Shown here piece by piece: positions 35,566 to 47,400 of a stretch of DNA of 64,000 nucleotides. Source of the DNA: Xanthostigma xanthostigma (taxonomy: Eukaryota; Arthropoda; Insecta; Raphidioptera; Raphidiidae); assembly GCA_963575645.1 (NCBI GenBank), contig OY754470.1:9928501-9992500 (forward strand). Direction: 5' to 3'. The notes below the pieces were generated by a model. It had not been told where the DNA came from, made no database searches, and saw only the letters and a list, made by a program, of their open reading frames with translations. Each line of letters opens with the position of its first letter. Position 1 is the stretch's first letter. The position numbers were made by a program, and so were the translations under genes.

Positions 35566-36127
35566 TGTAAACACGTAAGGTGCACATAGAGAAATTAACA
35601 TTGGGAAAAAATAACTGGATCAGAGTGAGTCTTCAAATCTTGTTTTTCAATTTGACAGATAATATTCTTTTGCAAAATGAATTTGTATACTACCGAAGAA
35701 AATATTCAAATGATTACAACATAATCTTTTTTTTTTATGAATGTGTTATTAAATTCCCAAAAATACTTAAATATGGTGCGAGATCAAATATCTCCGCCTA
35801 TTCGTGTTGAACCTAAAGACATTGGGCCACTGATTTACCAACGCGCATACGTCATACCAGTCAGACAATTTTTGAATGAAATGTTTCCAAACAGATGGAG
35901 TTGTCTTTTGTTTAATTTTTGTACAAAAAAATTAAAATAATGATTTATAACAGATTTTTATTATTAAAAAAGCCATGTAAAATAAAAAAAAATCAAAATA
36001 AAATAGAAATCCTCAAGACTACCACGATAATTCAATAGAAATAACAATTTATGCAGTCATGGCTAACTCTGATCTAAGTATTTTTTTCCCAATGCTAATT
36101 TCCCTATGTGCACCTTACGCGTTTACA
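35566..36127 (+). mobile_element. TIR element with a relic of a mariner-like transposase
   Basis: Inverted ends of about 70 bp: left TGTAAACACGTAAGGTGCAC followed by ATAGAGAAATTAACATTGGG; right the same reversed, ending GTGCACCTTACGCGTTTACA, flanked by TA. Inside, a plus frame (35,737-35,940) contains RAYVIPVRQFLNEMFPNRW. This resembles the stretch before the last catalytic acid in IS630/mariner-type transposases (…YLxxxFPNRWIG). It then becomes unrelated sequence. Non-autonomous deletion derivative. Confidence 0.65.
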
Positions 36128-36129
36128 TA

Positions 36130-37070
36130 CATATATAAAAAGAACTCTTGTGTAAAATTTCATACTTCTAGATCCACCGGCTTAGGCTATGCGTTGTTTG
36201 TCATTTAGGTTTTATTAAGTAGAATAGTAGTAAGTGGTCCAAAAAACATCTCTTTTGATTTTAATCATTGTAGTTTCGTACATCCTTTGCAATTACTCAA
36301 ATCATGCAATTTCCAGAAATGCAATTTAGATCAAGCTATTTAAACTATACCTAGCTTGTTTGGAAACTGAGATTAACGACGCAAAATGGTTACAAAAAAA
36401 TCTATCGTAATTTATATTACTTATGAATAGAAATGTTTCTGCCATAAATACGTTATTATGTTATAAGCCTCAAAACATATGGCGTCATTTTTTTTAATTT
36501 TTATGAACACAAATTTTATGTTTACAATATTTACAATATTATCATAGCACAATTACGAATTTCTAGGTTAAGGTATGCTATTTGTCAGCCAACGAATACA
36601 ACCAACAATTTAGCTCATTAATACGTCATACTTACACTACGGAACCCTATCATGTGTGTGCCCAACATGCGCTAGGGCTAGCCCGATTTTTTTTATTACA
36701 GTATGTAAATCTATTACTCCACACTTTGTAAACCACAATAAATTATTTGACGTATTTTACTAGCATCATTAAACAAATTAGTTCTGATAGAGTTAATCTA
36801 ATTTAAATTAGACACGAGTAGTTCTGTACAGCGCTAGTGGCATTCTTTACCTTCTGTTATAAACTTTATAGGGGAAAACTATTCCCTAATAACGGCATAT
36901 ATACCGGATAGTGTAAAAAAAGGAAAACGCAACCTGGAAAACTGCACACCGCAAATACTTAATAGACACTCTTTCAACCGATGTGTCGCTCAAAAACAAA
37001 CGAGCATTCTATTTGTCTGTTTGCAAAAACGATATGCAATTTCGTATTTTTTGTATTTATTATGAGAGAT
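36130..37070. other. AT-rich stretch, no gene recognised
   Basis: No coding, RNA or terminal-repeat signal recognised. Confidence 0.4.
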
Positions 37071-37592
37071 AATAGTATATTGTGCGACTAGTGAGAGAAG
37101 GAGAAGATTCCATGAGCGTGAAATTTGCCGCACGAGCGCAGCGAGTGCGGTAAAACACACGCGAGTGGAATATTCTCCTTCGATCAATAGTCGCACATAA
37201 TACTTTATTCAACTAGCAGGAGTAATATGTAATCGGGGCCCTGATAAAAGAGGGAAAAATAATAAATCACTTCATTGATTGACGTACCACCGTCAGTGTA
37301 TACACAAGATTGCCATGATTTCGCTGAATTGCGATGCTGTTTTCATATAAGTATACAATACCGCCTACCACGTTCCTATTGGTCCAGAAGCTACTTGCAG
37401 TTTTTTTCATTATTTAGCGCTTGGGCTTGCTACTGAGTTTCTATTGGTCCAGAAAATTCATTATTACACTAGTGAAGTAATATATTATTTCTCCCACGCC
37501 AGAAAATTCATTATTACACTAGTGAAGTAATATATTATTTCTCCCACGTTTAGCAGGGCCCCGAAATTACATATTACTCACGCGTGTTGAAT
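37071..37592. repeat. ~510-bp repeat unit, copy 1 of a tandem pair
   Basis: Begins AATAGTATATTGTGCGAC and ends ACTCACGCGTGTTGAAT. It contains a large imperfect inverted repeat (AGAAGGAGAAGATTCCA versus TGGAATATTCTCCTTC, both next to GTGCGAC/GTCGCAC), the word ATCGGGGCCCTGATAAAAGA, and repeated CTATTGGTCCAGAA. The short frame on the minus strand is incidental. Confidence 0.85.
37449..37548. repeat. Perfect 50-bp tandem duplication
   Basis: CCAGAAAATTCATTATTACA running to TTATTTCTCCCACG occurs at 37,449-37,498 and is repeated without a difference at 37,499-37,548. It is not duplicated in the other two copies of the host repeat, so it is recent. Confidence 0.95.
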
Positions 37593-38090
37593 AATAGTAT
37601 ATTGTGCGACTAGTGAGAGAAGGAGAAGATTCCATGAGCGTGAAATTTGCCGCACGAGCGTAAAACGCACGCGAGTGGAATATTCTCCTTCAATCAATGG
37701 TCGCACATAATATTTTATTCAACTAGCACGAGTAATATGTAATCGGGGCCCTGATAAAAGAGGGAAAAATAATAAATCACTTCATTGATTGACGTACCCA
37801 GCGCCCTCGATGCACACAAGATAGCCATGAATTTCGCTGAATTGCGATGCTGTTTTCATATATACAATACCGCCTACCACGTTCCTATTGGTCCAGAAGC
37901 TGCGTGCAGTTTTTTTTTTCATTATTGCACGCTCGGGCTTGCTATTGCGTTTCTATTGGTCCAGAAAATTCATTATCACACTGTACGGCTCATTATTAGC
38001 ACTCTACGCGTCAACATGAAATAATCTATTATTTCTCCCGAATTTAGCAGGGCCCCGAAATGACATATTATCTACTCACGCGTGTTGAAT
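37593..38090. repeat. ~510-bp repeat unit, copy 2 of a tandem pair
   Basis: Starts at AATAGTATATTGTGCGAC directly where copy 1 ends and closes with CTCACGCGTGTTGAAT. Same internal order as copy 1, with CGCCCTCGATGCACACAAG where copy 1 has a shorter variant. Third copy at 62,684-63,155. Confidence 0.85.
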
Positions 38091-39290
38091 AAAAAAATTT
38101 TCACGTAGCTAGACATTAATTTGGACTCTGTACTTTAGAAACAAAATACAGATTATTCAAAGAAAAAAGTTCTTCTTCTTGCTAAATTTCTTGGTTCAAC
38201 ATGAATACTTTTTTATTGAATGTTTTTACGAAACAATAGGTATATATTATTAATATACTTATTCATTTTATTTTCCTCAATCAGTGCTGTGGACAAGGTC
38301 AAATACCGGTCTCGGACCAATCAAAATTTTCTGCAAAACATTCACCGTAGTTCAGCTATTAGATGACCGTCTCTAACACGAGTTACCTATTAAATATTCT
38401 CGCATTTTAATAATCTGTTTGCAACAAAACATACCTATTAAATTTATTTCTAATGAAACGATACACTGCACTAAGTTTAAATAGATTTTCTTACGCGACC
38501 TCCCTATAAAACAACTGTCCTTCATGCCTGTGTAGCGATAGTAAAATGATCCATTTTGAACTAGTACGTAAAGTAAAAAAATCGAAACATAGTCGTACTA
38601 AAAAATCCTTTTGGGAATTTTCATCTGTAGACGAGCTAACCACGTAAAAGACGTAACAATTTTTTTGTACAAATCGGGCGTATCCCCTAACCAAAATTTT
38701 ATCCAAACTCTTATATAAAAAGTAATTGAACTGTTTATTTGTACACCCAGTATATATCTTTTAGAGCGAAAGGGTATACAGCAATGCTTTTATATATTAA
38801 ACTGTGTAGTTCTTGCAAATTCTTGAAATTATTTAACACTTTATAATCATGCCACATACACACACATTCCTTTGTTTAACATGCATGCAGTGAAAACACA
38901 TTTTTCGCACTACCCTTCTGCTGTACATAAATAGTTAACAACTATTATCGCACAACGGAAATTAACCACTTTTTGCAACAAAACTTAGAAACTTTTAATA
39001 GAATCTCTGCAGTATAAATTTGTTAAAAAAGTAAATAATCAACGGCATATTAAATTTTCAATACCGTATCTTTAGTATAATATAGTAACAAAACTGACAA
39101 AACTGTTCTTCGTTGATGGTTAAAATATTTATTTACAAAAAGAAACGTTAACAAAAACTTAAAGTGATTCTCTATAATAATGCAAAAATGAAATAATAAT
39201 AACATAAATAACAAAAAACAACAATTACAACAATCAACTACTACACCACACAGAACATATATATCTCACAGATGTCTATTTATCTCTATA
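38091..39290. other. AT-rich stretch, no gene recognised
   Basis: No domain in any frame; the 71-codon minus frame at 38,491-38,706 has no recognisable feature. Confidence 0.4.
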
Positions 39291-40604
39291 CAGGGTGTCC
39301 CATTAAGAATGGGACATAGAACAACCGCAGATTCTCCAATTCAAAATAAAAAGATTAAGCGAAATATGCTTAGATAAAATGTTACTCGTTTCCGAAAATC
39401 GAAATACGGGGTGTTGAAGTTGAAAACTGAAAAATTATTAATGTCCATAATTTTTTTAATACACCGTATAATTTTACTCAAATCGGCACACTTGTTAAAT
39501 ATCATAAAATGCACCTAACAATAAAAAGATTAGTTCAGTACGCTCTACCAGTGGCGTACGGCAGGAGTAAGTAATGCTTGTATCCCTTCTAAATGTTACG
39601 CCGCTGTCTAAATTTTAATTTTGATTATAATTTTAATTTTTTTGATATTTTCTAAGTCAATAATGTACACTTGTTAGTTTGTTGTAAAGTCATTGGTTTT
39701 CGAGATATTCGCAGTTTTTTTAAGACAAAATTGTAAAAATGAATATTATTAATAATAATACAAATAAAAAGTACATGTCTATCTATCCTCGAAAACCAAT
39801 GACTACAACAAACTAACAAGTGTACATTATTGACTTAGAAAATATCAAAAAATTGGTTGTCTGTAAAGTCGGTTTACGGACGATAGTTTTACGTGATAAC
39901 GTATTCCGTAAAACATAACCTAAACCTCCCAAAATTTGGTTTTAATCCGCTTATCCTTGGTGTCGGAATGATAAGAAATGTCAAAAGTGACGTTTGCAAC
40001 TGTCAAAGTATTATGTTCTAATAATAATTAGTTATTCCAATACTTAACTTAGAAGGCGTTGCATTTCACAAAATACTAATGTCAAAAAATTGAATTAAAC
40101 ATTAGAACTGCAGCCGTTTTCATGTTGCATTTATACAGCTATTTTTCTATATAAATTTGTATAAAAAAACTGTTTAGGCAAATTCTGTTATACGAAATCT
40201 ATGTAAAATGTTCTCCTCTTTCGTTTAAGACTGGTTTCAAACCAATCTGATTTAAATTGAGCGAGAAATTAGCAAAAAGCACGCACAGGGTCAGGCGGAA
40301 CGTTACGCGTTACGCGTTACGAACGTTACACTTTTTCGAACATGCAGCCGGTGTTTTATCAATTTATAAGATTGGTGATTCATCAATTTATAAGACGTTA
40401 TCACGTCAAAAATTAAAATTATAGTCAAAATTAAAATTTAGACAGCGGCGTAACATTTAGAAGGGGTACAAGCATTACTTACTCCTGTCGTACGCCACTA
40501 GTAGAGCGAGTAACATTTTATCTAAGCATATTTCGCTTAATCATTTTATTTTGAATTGGAGAATCTGCGGTTGTTCTATGTCCCATTCTTAATGGGGCAC
40601 CCTG
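39291..40604. mobile_element. Foldback/TIR element with ACAGGGTGTCCCATT-type ends, interrupted
   Basis: Ends CAGGGTGTCCCATTAAGAAT and (reversed) CAGGGTGCCCCATTAAGAAT with TATA on both outer flanks. The arms are inverted copies over their whole length. They include TTAAGCGAAATATGCTTAGA, then GTGGCGTACG-CAGGAGTAAG, and meet near 39,735. The right arm is split by the element at 39,855-40,407. No transposase. Confidence 0.85.
39855..40407. mobile_element. GGTTGTCTGTAAAGTCGG element, 553-bp copy inside the foldback
   Basis: Starts GGTTGTCTGTAAAGTCGGTT and ends AAGACGTTATCACGTC, flanked by AAAAATT on each side (39,848-39,854 and 40,408-40,414). It contains GGGTCAGGCGGAACGTTAC and a short ACGCGTT tandem. 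Shares both ends with 21,997-22,204, which lacks most of the interior. The intact left arm of the foldback shows the uninterrupted target. Confidence 0.8.
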
Positions 40605-40608
40605 TATA

Positions 40609-41486
40609 TTTATTTTTAACACTTATTTATGTCGTTCATGCACTGTTCATTGACACTGACTTCTGACTGACTGCTAGCGCTGTTTATATAAGTTCTTCAG
40701 CCACCTTATGGAATATTCTAAAGCGTTCTAGACGCTTCGGCATTCTTCTATGTGGTTCCGATAATAATGCGTGTAATATTGCACGTAACAATGAACGCAT
40801 TGTTGTATATGCGGTTCCGACAACAATACGAACATTGTTGCCTACGCGACTCTGACAACAATGCACTGCGTGCGCTACAATATGTTTTAAAAAATTATTG
40901 TAATAGTGTGCAAAATATATATTTTTCAGCTAGTTTTGTTAAAAACGTAGGCTGCATGAGTATTGGAAAGGTAGATTTATCTCTCAGCGGGGAACATTTT
41001 CATCTTGCCTCCCATTGAGAAATTGGCAAATTCTTGAAACGAAATCTTCAGTCACGAATTTTTCTACCATATTTATCTTTATTTCCGAGAACAGCATGTT
41101 TTTTAAATATATTCAAATACATAACATCACTGTTTTTTTTTAAAGATTTTTATTTAGTAAAAACCTCATCAGTTTAATATGATTTTGATATCGTCATTTT
41201 TATCGAAGTAACAGCATTTTTTTATTGCTGATAGTTTATAATTTTTTTTATTTATATAAATAATAGTAAATCATTTTAAATGACTTTTGCTTGATATAAA
41301 CCATTATTAATCCCTAAAACATCACAGTTCAAAAGTCAGCCTCAAATACATATTGATGGCGTTCAGAGAAATCTGTTCATTCTCCTCAGTTGTTTTTAAT
41401 ATTTAAGGTTTGCTTGAGACACATTTTAAAACCATAAAAAAAATTAAAAATAAAAAGACGTTAAGAAATATATAAACATTAATTAA
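40609..41486. other. No gene; partial similarity to the window start
   Basis: About 40,620-40,830 shares scattered words with 120-640 (TTATGTCG, TTCTAAAGCG / TTTTAAAGCG, GGTTCCGA-AA-AATG). The segment GGAATATTCTAAAGCG then TTCTAGACGCTTC resembles alternating nGAAn heat-shock units, but this may be chance. The rest is AT-rich. Confidence 0.35.
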
Positions 41487-41726
41487 TTTGAAGGAAATTT
41501 ATTTGGTTGAGGAACAATTCAATGAAGCTTGTGGTCGACGCCGAAGTTTCGAAAATTATTATTATTTTTGACTGTTCATATTTGTATACCTACACTTTAT
41601 ACAGCTATATGAATCAATAAACTATTATTATTACATTATTATATGAATATATATAATTTTCGAAATGTCGGGCACAATGGTAAATCTTCTTTGAATTGTT
41701 CCTCAACCAAATAAATTTCCTTCAAA
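41487..41726. mobile_element. MITE with TIR TTTGAAGGAAATTTATTTGG
   Basis: Inverted ends TTTGAAGGAAATTTATTTGG followed by TTGAGGAACAATTCAA, mirrored on the right. Also inner TTTCGAAAATTAT / ATAATTTTCGAAA. 240 bp, non-coding. Confidence 0.85.
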
Positions 41727-42660
41727 TACTTGGAACAAACCAATACTAACAACTAGCAAAATTAATTAATTTTGTGACAATTATTATTATTAATTTATTC
41801 AACATATTTATTAACGTAAGTTTGTAACATGAATATTATTTAATTCAACACATTTATTAATTTAAGTTTTTTAACATGAACACTACTTCCTAGTTCATAA
41901 GCTCCGCTGCCATCTTGCCTCTGTTTTTCTACAAGACCACCAGGGTACACTCGTAGCGGCGTGGCTTTTTAAGACGTGGTGTTACAATTTACCATTTTTT
42001 TTGCGAAATTTTAGAACTGATTGTACCACAGAACGCTTGATGAATTAATTATCAGAGGCCATAAAAGAGAGACAAATGTTGGTACAAAATTAAAAAGAGT
42101 AAAATATACTACCCCTATACAGCAAAAATTATCAGTGATATCTTCCTTTAAAATAACTCGTAGGTCCGCCACTGTAACTTATGCTACGTAAGCAGAAATG
42201 ATCGTCACTACGAGCTGACCGTGCCATACTATAATATCCAGCTGCCCTGAGATCTGAACATGAAAGGCTGCAAAGGTCAATCGCACCTTAATTATACTAT
42301 TATCCAAAAACATACATATATGTTCGTGTAAAAAGGCGTCATTTTCGTCGTTTGACTGAAATAGAGAGCGACTGTATGCTGAAAATCACAGTCGTTTCGT
42401 TTCAGAATCTGAAGTGTGCGGAGAGATGACACTAACACTATTTTTCTGTCACGACCCCCAAACACCACACTTCCATTTCCTTATACAATAAAAATCGATA
42501 TACTATTCAATGCTGGAATTTACAGTGCTGTTAAATTTTTGTCTCACTTTAACTCCAGAAATGTTGATTTAGAAAATCACAAAAAAACTATACCGTTGTT
42601 TATTTTAACTAGCAGTAAAGCCATCGACTGTTACTGATAGACATGCCTTTGTTTTTTCGG
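41727..42660. other. No gene recognised
   Basis: Contains two diverged copies of ATTCAACA-ATTTATTAA-TAAGTTT near 41,797 and 41,848. No coding signal. Confidence 0.35.
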
Positions 42661-42679
42661 TTCACTAAGTGAGAAGGAT

Positions 42680-43300
42680 AGAGTATGCGTGTGGCCTATT
42701 TCTATTTGCTATGTTGAGAGAGATCGAGATTGGCCGCGCATGAGTGAGGGGGAGCGAGTCGCTCATAACGAACGACTCCCTTCTCGGAGCGAAGCGAGTC
42801 GCTCTTTTTTTGTGAATGCTCACTCCGAGCGCCATTGCTCTGTGCTGAGCTATTCTGTACTGTTGCATTCGCACATTTACAGAGCGCACACAGCACAGAC
42901 CACGGAGGCACTAGTTAATTTTGCACGTACGGAGTTATCTTTGCTGAGTCATTTAATGTTGAATGACACACTGTAAGTGTAATAGTACTAAACTTACATT
43001 GACGTCGTTGCCAAAGATATAATATTGTAACAATAAACATTATTATTGTTAAACTTTTATTATACTTTATAGTTTATCCGAAATGCGAATAATATGAGAT
43101 CAGAATCATATTAAAATGAGTTCAGAGCTGAGTGTGTGTATTGTGCTGTGCAATGTGACTCCTGAGCATGATGACAGTTCACACCTCTGCAGTCTGCACT
43201 CTTGTGTAGTACGTACTGTCTAGTGTCGCTCCTTTGAACGACTCGCTCTGAGCGACTCTTTTTAGTGAACGGAGCGCATGAAGCCAGCTCCCAATAAAGA
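42680..43300. repeat. GC-richer block with GAGCGAGTCGCTC palindromes
   Basis: GGAGCGAGTCGCTCATAACG followed by AACGACTCC and GCGAAGCGAGTCGCTC near 42,750-42,805 is answered in inverse by GCTCCTTTGAACGACTCGCT then CTGAGCGACTC near 43,229-43,258. It looks like the two subterminal regions of one non-autonomous DNA element of about 600 bp, but exact ends were not found. Overlapping short frames on both strands are artefacts of the palindromes. Confidence 0.45.
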
Positions 43301-43794
43301 GTCATGTGGACACATCATTACAACACATTCATTTTTGAGGGACACTTTTTATACTGCTAGGGCATATGTTCAGTAATTAAAAGTCTTTGAGCTACGACCT
43401 ATAGTTTCTTTGGGAAAAAATATAAGAAATAACAATAGCTGGCCAAATAACTGTATAGAAAATTGAATTAATGATTTATCGGCCTAACTGTGACAAATAG
43501 GAGCACCTTATCTCATTTCAGTTAGCTTCATTAGATTGCGTATTTGTCAATGCTCCTGGAAGATTTATATGTGCGTAAATTGTTTGAACTGCTGGGTCAC
43601 AAGAAAATCGTTTCCCCAGAGAGGTCTAGCCGTTAAGAAGTCGTGTGGTGGAAAATGGATATTGCGGTTCAGTGACGTGCGTTGTACAGTTCTTTAAAAC
43701 TCTTATAGCACGCACCTTTCAATTCATGTATTGTAAATAGTAAACGAAATCTATTCATGTTGATGAAATTCATGAATTATGCGTCTGTTCATTT

Positions 43795-43915
43795 AATTTA
43801 TTAGTGTATTTGCCATAAGGCACTTACACTATTGGCGTCGATCGAATGGCGGGACCTGGGGGTCGGACCAAAATTTCTCGACGTTTCATAGCCTCTTGAC
43901 TTTCGAAGGAGTTAA
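43795..43915 (-). repeat. Dispersed repeat, inverted copy of 12.69-12.82 kb
   Basis: Reverse complement shares GAGGCTATGAAACGTCGA, CAGGTCCCGCCATTCGA and GACGCCAATAGTGTAAG with the copy at 12.7 kb. Confidence 0.7.
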
Positions 43916-44990
43916 TTGATTTTAACTTTTAGACCACATGTTGAAATCCATCACCGCACAAAGCCTATTTAAAATTGGCCCAATCGGGCTACTTTAAGGG
44001 TGGGTTTTAGGGGTTGAAAAATATTTTTGGGCCCAAAAAAAACGAAAATTTTCTCCGAATCGTTCCAAAATTGAAATTTAACCCTTTAGTAATGATTAAA
44101 ATGTGCTACCAAAATTTTATAAAAATCGGCCTGACAGGAACAGACTTAAAAATTTTATGAAAACGTTAGTTTGTAGATATTGTTTATTTAGTGAAGAGTG
44201 AATTTAATTTGGTAAATTGATAGTAATATTGAAATTAAGAAAAAAAATACTATTTTAAAGGATGTAAAAAATTATAATGTTTACAGAAAAAAGTTAACAA
44301 TCAATGTATATACAGAGTGATTTTTAAGTTGATTCTCCTTTTTAACAGCGTGTAGAGATCAAATAGACGAACCAATATGTTAAGTAACTTTTTTACCAAA
44401 ACTCAAAAATAAGAGAGAAACAAGCGTTCAAAGTTTAATTATTTTTTTAAAATTTCATTTAATTAATTCAAAAGCCTGGTTAACAGATACAAAGAAATGA
44501 TTTTAGAGCTAGAAGATTCGACTAAACGTCAAATAAACGACCAAAAATCAAACTACAGATCTTACATGTAAAAACTTGAAAACAAATTATAAATTACATA
44601 ATCTTTCACACGCAGCAAACATTTTTTTGCAAAAAAATTGCTTTTAGAATACCTATGTATTATTTAACATCAAATTAATAAAAGTTTTTTTGGGATTGGT
44701 TTATGACTGCCACGAAGTGACGATGAAGATACATAATTCGACTAGTTCCGACAGGGTGAAAATACATGTTCTACTGTAGAGATAGTATTATTTTACAACT
44801 AAAATGAGGCTTGAGAATACCCAAACGTGTATACTGTATCTATATAGGGATGATGTTGTTTTCATGGCTTCTTCTAATTACAACTCTCAGTTTCCAAGTT
44901 CTAACCTGAGAAATGTTAGACGTATCAGTTGAAGTCACTAAATGTTATTCAAAACGATTTTGTTACTAGAAGTTTCAGGATTTCAGGATC
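43916..44990. other. AT-rich stretch, no gene recognised
   Basis: No coding or repeat structure recognised apart from simple A/T runs. Confidence 0.4.
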
Positions 44991-44995
44991 AGCAG

Positions 44996-45411
44996 CAGCG
45001 CTGGATTTACACTAGGGGCAGTAGGGGCTAGTGCCCAGGGCGGCAAATTTTCAGGGGCGGCAAAATTTGAAATGTGGGAAAACAATTTTTGGCGTTACTG
45101 AATATTCTTCGGAAAGTGGGATTGTGTTGAAATTATAAATATTTTTTTTTCAGTTAGGCGCGTTTGCTTTTGATAATATCTCGCAATTGATGAGCAATCA
45201 TTTTGTTTGTCAATTTATGACTTTTAATACGAAAAATAATGTTTTTTGTCTAATTATCCCATTTAAAAAAAAGACTTTTGACATAAATGAATCTTTTTAT
45301 TTATTTGAGAATTGTATACCGAACCTTTACTCCATTTTATGTAGGATTTAGATAATGGGGCGGCATTTTTCACGCTGCACCAGGGCGGCACTTAGAGTAA
45401 ATCCGGCCCTG
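44996..45411. mobile_element. Non-autonomous hAT element, 416 bp
   Basis: Ends CAGCGCTGGATTTACACTAG and (reversed) CAGGGCCGGATTTACTCTAA, flanked by 8-mers ATCAGCAG (44,988-44,995) and ATAAGCAG (45,412-45,419), one mismatch. GGGGCGGCA words lie near both ends. No ORF. Confidence 0.85.
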
Positions 45412-45419
45412 ATAAGCAG

Positions 45420-46002
45420 CTTAGACTTAACTTGTTTTAATAATCGTTAAGATCTTGAATCAAGGTACTTTTTCCTCTGATTTTAATAAATTTCATGCTT
45501 CTGTACACTACTGTATTGAAAGCTATTACAAAAGCTTGTATAAATGAATTATTTATTATATTATACTAACAAATGCATGTTCTGTTTTCATTAAGATGAT
45601 TCCTTTCTGCAGATCAGTTCATTATACAGAATATTAGAACAAGCGGTATTGCGTCAATATCCTGTATAGATAGAGCGAATTAATGTATAAAAGACGAGCG
45701 ATCCCATTACACAAACAACATATATAGCTCTGTTACATAATAATATGTTACAGATAACGTACTAATTTTCCAGTTGTATTTATTTTACCACATCTATATT
45801 AACTCGATTTTCGTGTCTGTTGGGCGGAACTTTGTAATTCATTTTAAACTAACTTCCTGTTGAGATGGAGACTTGAAATGTTTAACATAACTCCGAATTA
45901 GGTGACAATACGAGAAAATACTAAAATATAGAAAAAAAGAATTAAAGAAATTTTAATAAATAGATATTATTCATTCTTACTTATTTACCGTCGCGATCAT
46001 CA
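45420..46002. other. No gene recognised
   Basis: AT-rich; nothing identified. Confidence 0.4.
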
Positions 46003-46052
46003 GTCGTAGCTCAGTTGGTTAGAGCGTCGTGATAAAAACGCGAAGGTCATAT
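46003..46052 (+). mobile_element. tRNA-Ile-like head (SINE fragment or tRNA pseudogene)
   Basis: TCGTAGCTCAGTTGGTTAGA, then GCGTCGTGATAAAAACGCGA and AGGTC match the D arm and anticodon arm of a eukaryotic tRNA-Ile. The anticodon loop reads GATAAAA rather than a proper Ile loop, and there is no GGTTCGANTCC B box after it, so it is not a working tRNA. The following segment (ATATCGTGTCCATCG at about 46,079) recurs at 59,028 beside the pogo host repeat. Confidence 0.7.
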
Positions 46053-46429
46053 AATTATGATTAATTCGAATATTTAGATATCGTGTCCATCGTGATAACA
46101 ACAACAAGAAACTATTGCAGGTATGTTAGTTAGCAAACAATTTAGTAACAAAACAATATATTTTTCTAAATGTTTCTTTTAAATAAATGAGTATGGGTAC
46201 GTCACGAGATTCGCCGCTAGATTTCAAGCGCGCTGTGGCGCTGGAATTTGTAACGGTTTATATCTGTTGGTTCCACGCAATGCGTGTTTTGAAGCTGGAT
46301 TTGCACATAATTTTGATGCGCGCACAGTTCGAATGTTAACAAAAGAATTCGAAAGAAATTTTTTTATTTTAACAAATAAAAGTGTATTTTCAGATTTTTT
46401 TTAACTGGGAATTTGATTATATGGACGTC

Positions 46430-46751
46430 AAGGGCCGCACTTGTAGAATTCTGATACACGACCCAGTTCACGGCTTGTGAATATTATTGTTGCGTGCCCC
46501 CTATTGGGACGACTATGGGTTCTGTAGAATCTTTTAGCAACAACAATGGAAAACTGGTAGCCAAGTAAAAACCCGACCTTCTTGGAATTTTCTGGAGAGT
46601 TGTGTTGATTTAAGTCTGGTGTTGCGACATAAATCATCATAATGTGAAGATAAATAAACATTTGTGTGTGCAAAGCATTGAGTGCAGTTATATAAATCTG
46701 GTTTGACATAAATATTTTTTTGTAAATAGTCGTGTGAATATAGTTAATAGA
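46430..46751 (-). repeat. Inverted copy of the repeat at the window start
   Basis: Reverse complement aligns with 1-395. The 108-codon minus frame here lies wholly inside the repeat and has no domain. Confidence 0.55.
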
Positions 46752-46754
46752 CAA

Positions 46755-47280
46755 GTGTGCTGATAAACTTTGTTGTGTTGTAAATATTTTGTGTACATAA
46801 TTTGGACTTTTTATTCTTCTGTTACTTAGTTTTATTATTATTTGAAACTGTCGTTATTTTAATTCTGTTAACGTTATTATTACTATTAAGTTAAAGAAGT
46901 ACGCTTTCTTTTGTGTGATCAACTGTTTTGTTAAACATTTATTATTGTAAATAAATAATTTCCATCACGGACTAGAACAGTTTTGTTACATTATTATTCC
47001 TAAAAAAATAGTACCTACTCGTAATAATAATTTATAGAAGTAAACTGACAAAACAAAAACATAATCGGTTTGTGTTTTCTTTGTTTTCGTCATACAAACC
47101 ACATGGCGCAATTTCATATGCATACCTCGAGTCACACGTTTCTGATCTTACAGATTTATACTGAAATCTGCACACGCTGAAATGTTTTTATGCTAACAAC
47201 TGCTGTTGGTTTAAATAATTCAAGAAACGCTTTCATATTAGAAGTTGCTGTGCAATCACTCAATATATTTCTATATATAA
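46755..47280. other. AT-rich stretch, no gene recognised
   Basis: No coding signal. It could be the continuation of the repeat at 46.43-46.75 kb. Confidence 0.35.
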
Positions 47281-47400
47281 AACAAAGTCCCTCCACGGCG
47301 TCTGTCTGTCTGAACGTTATAAACTCAAAAACTACCTAACGGATTTTCATCCGGTTTTTCGCGAGGAAGGTTTTTGTATATATTTTGTACCAAAAAGACG
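47281..47400. repeat. Dispersed arthropod-type repeat with GTCTGTCTGTCTGAACG
   Basis: CGGCGTCTGTCTGTCTGAAC, then TATAAACTCAAAAACTACCT and AACGGATTTTCATCCGGTTT. This wording is characteristic of a widespread non-coding repeat in arthropod genomes whose class I cannot assign. Confidence 0.5.

Noticed and set aside
37071-38090. CRISPR-like or other prokaryotic repeat array
   Set aside because: Only two long (~510-bp) units in a eukaryotic intron-bearing genome; no short regular repeat/spacer pattern anywhere in the window.
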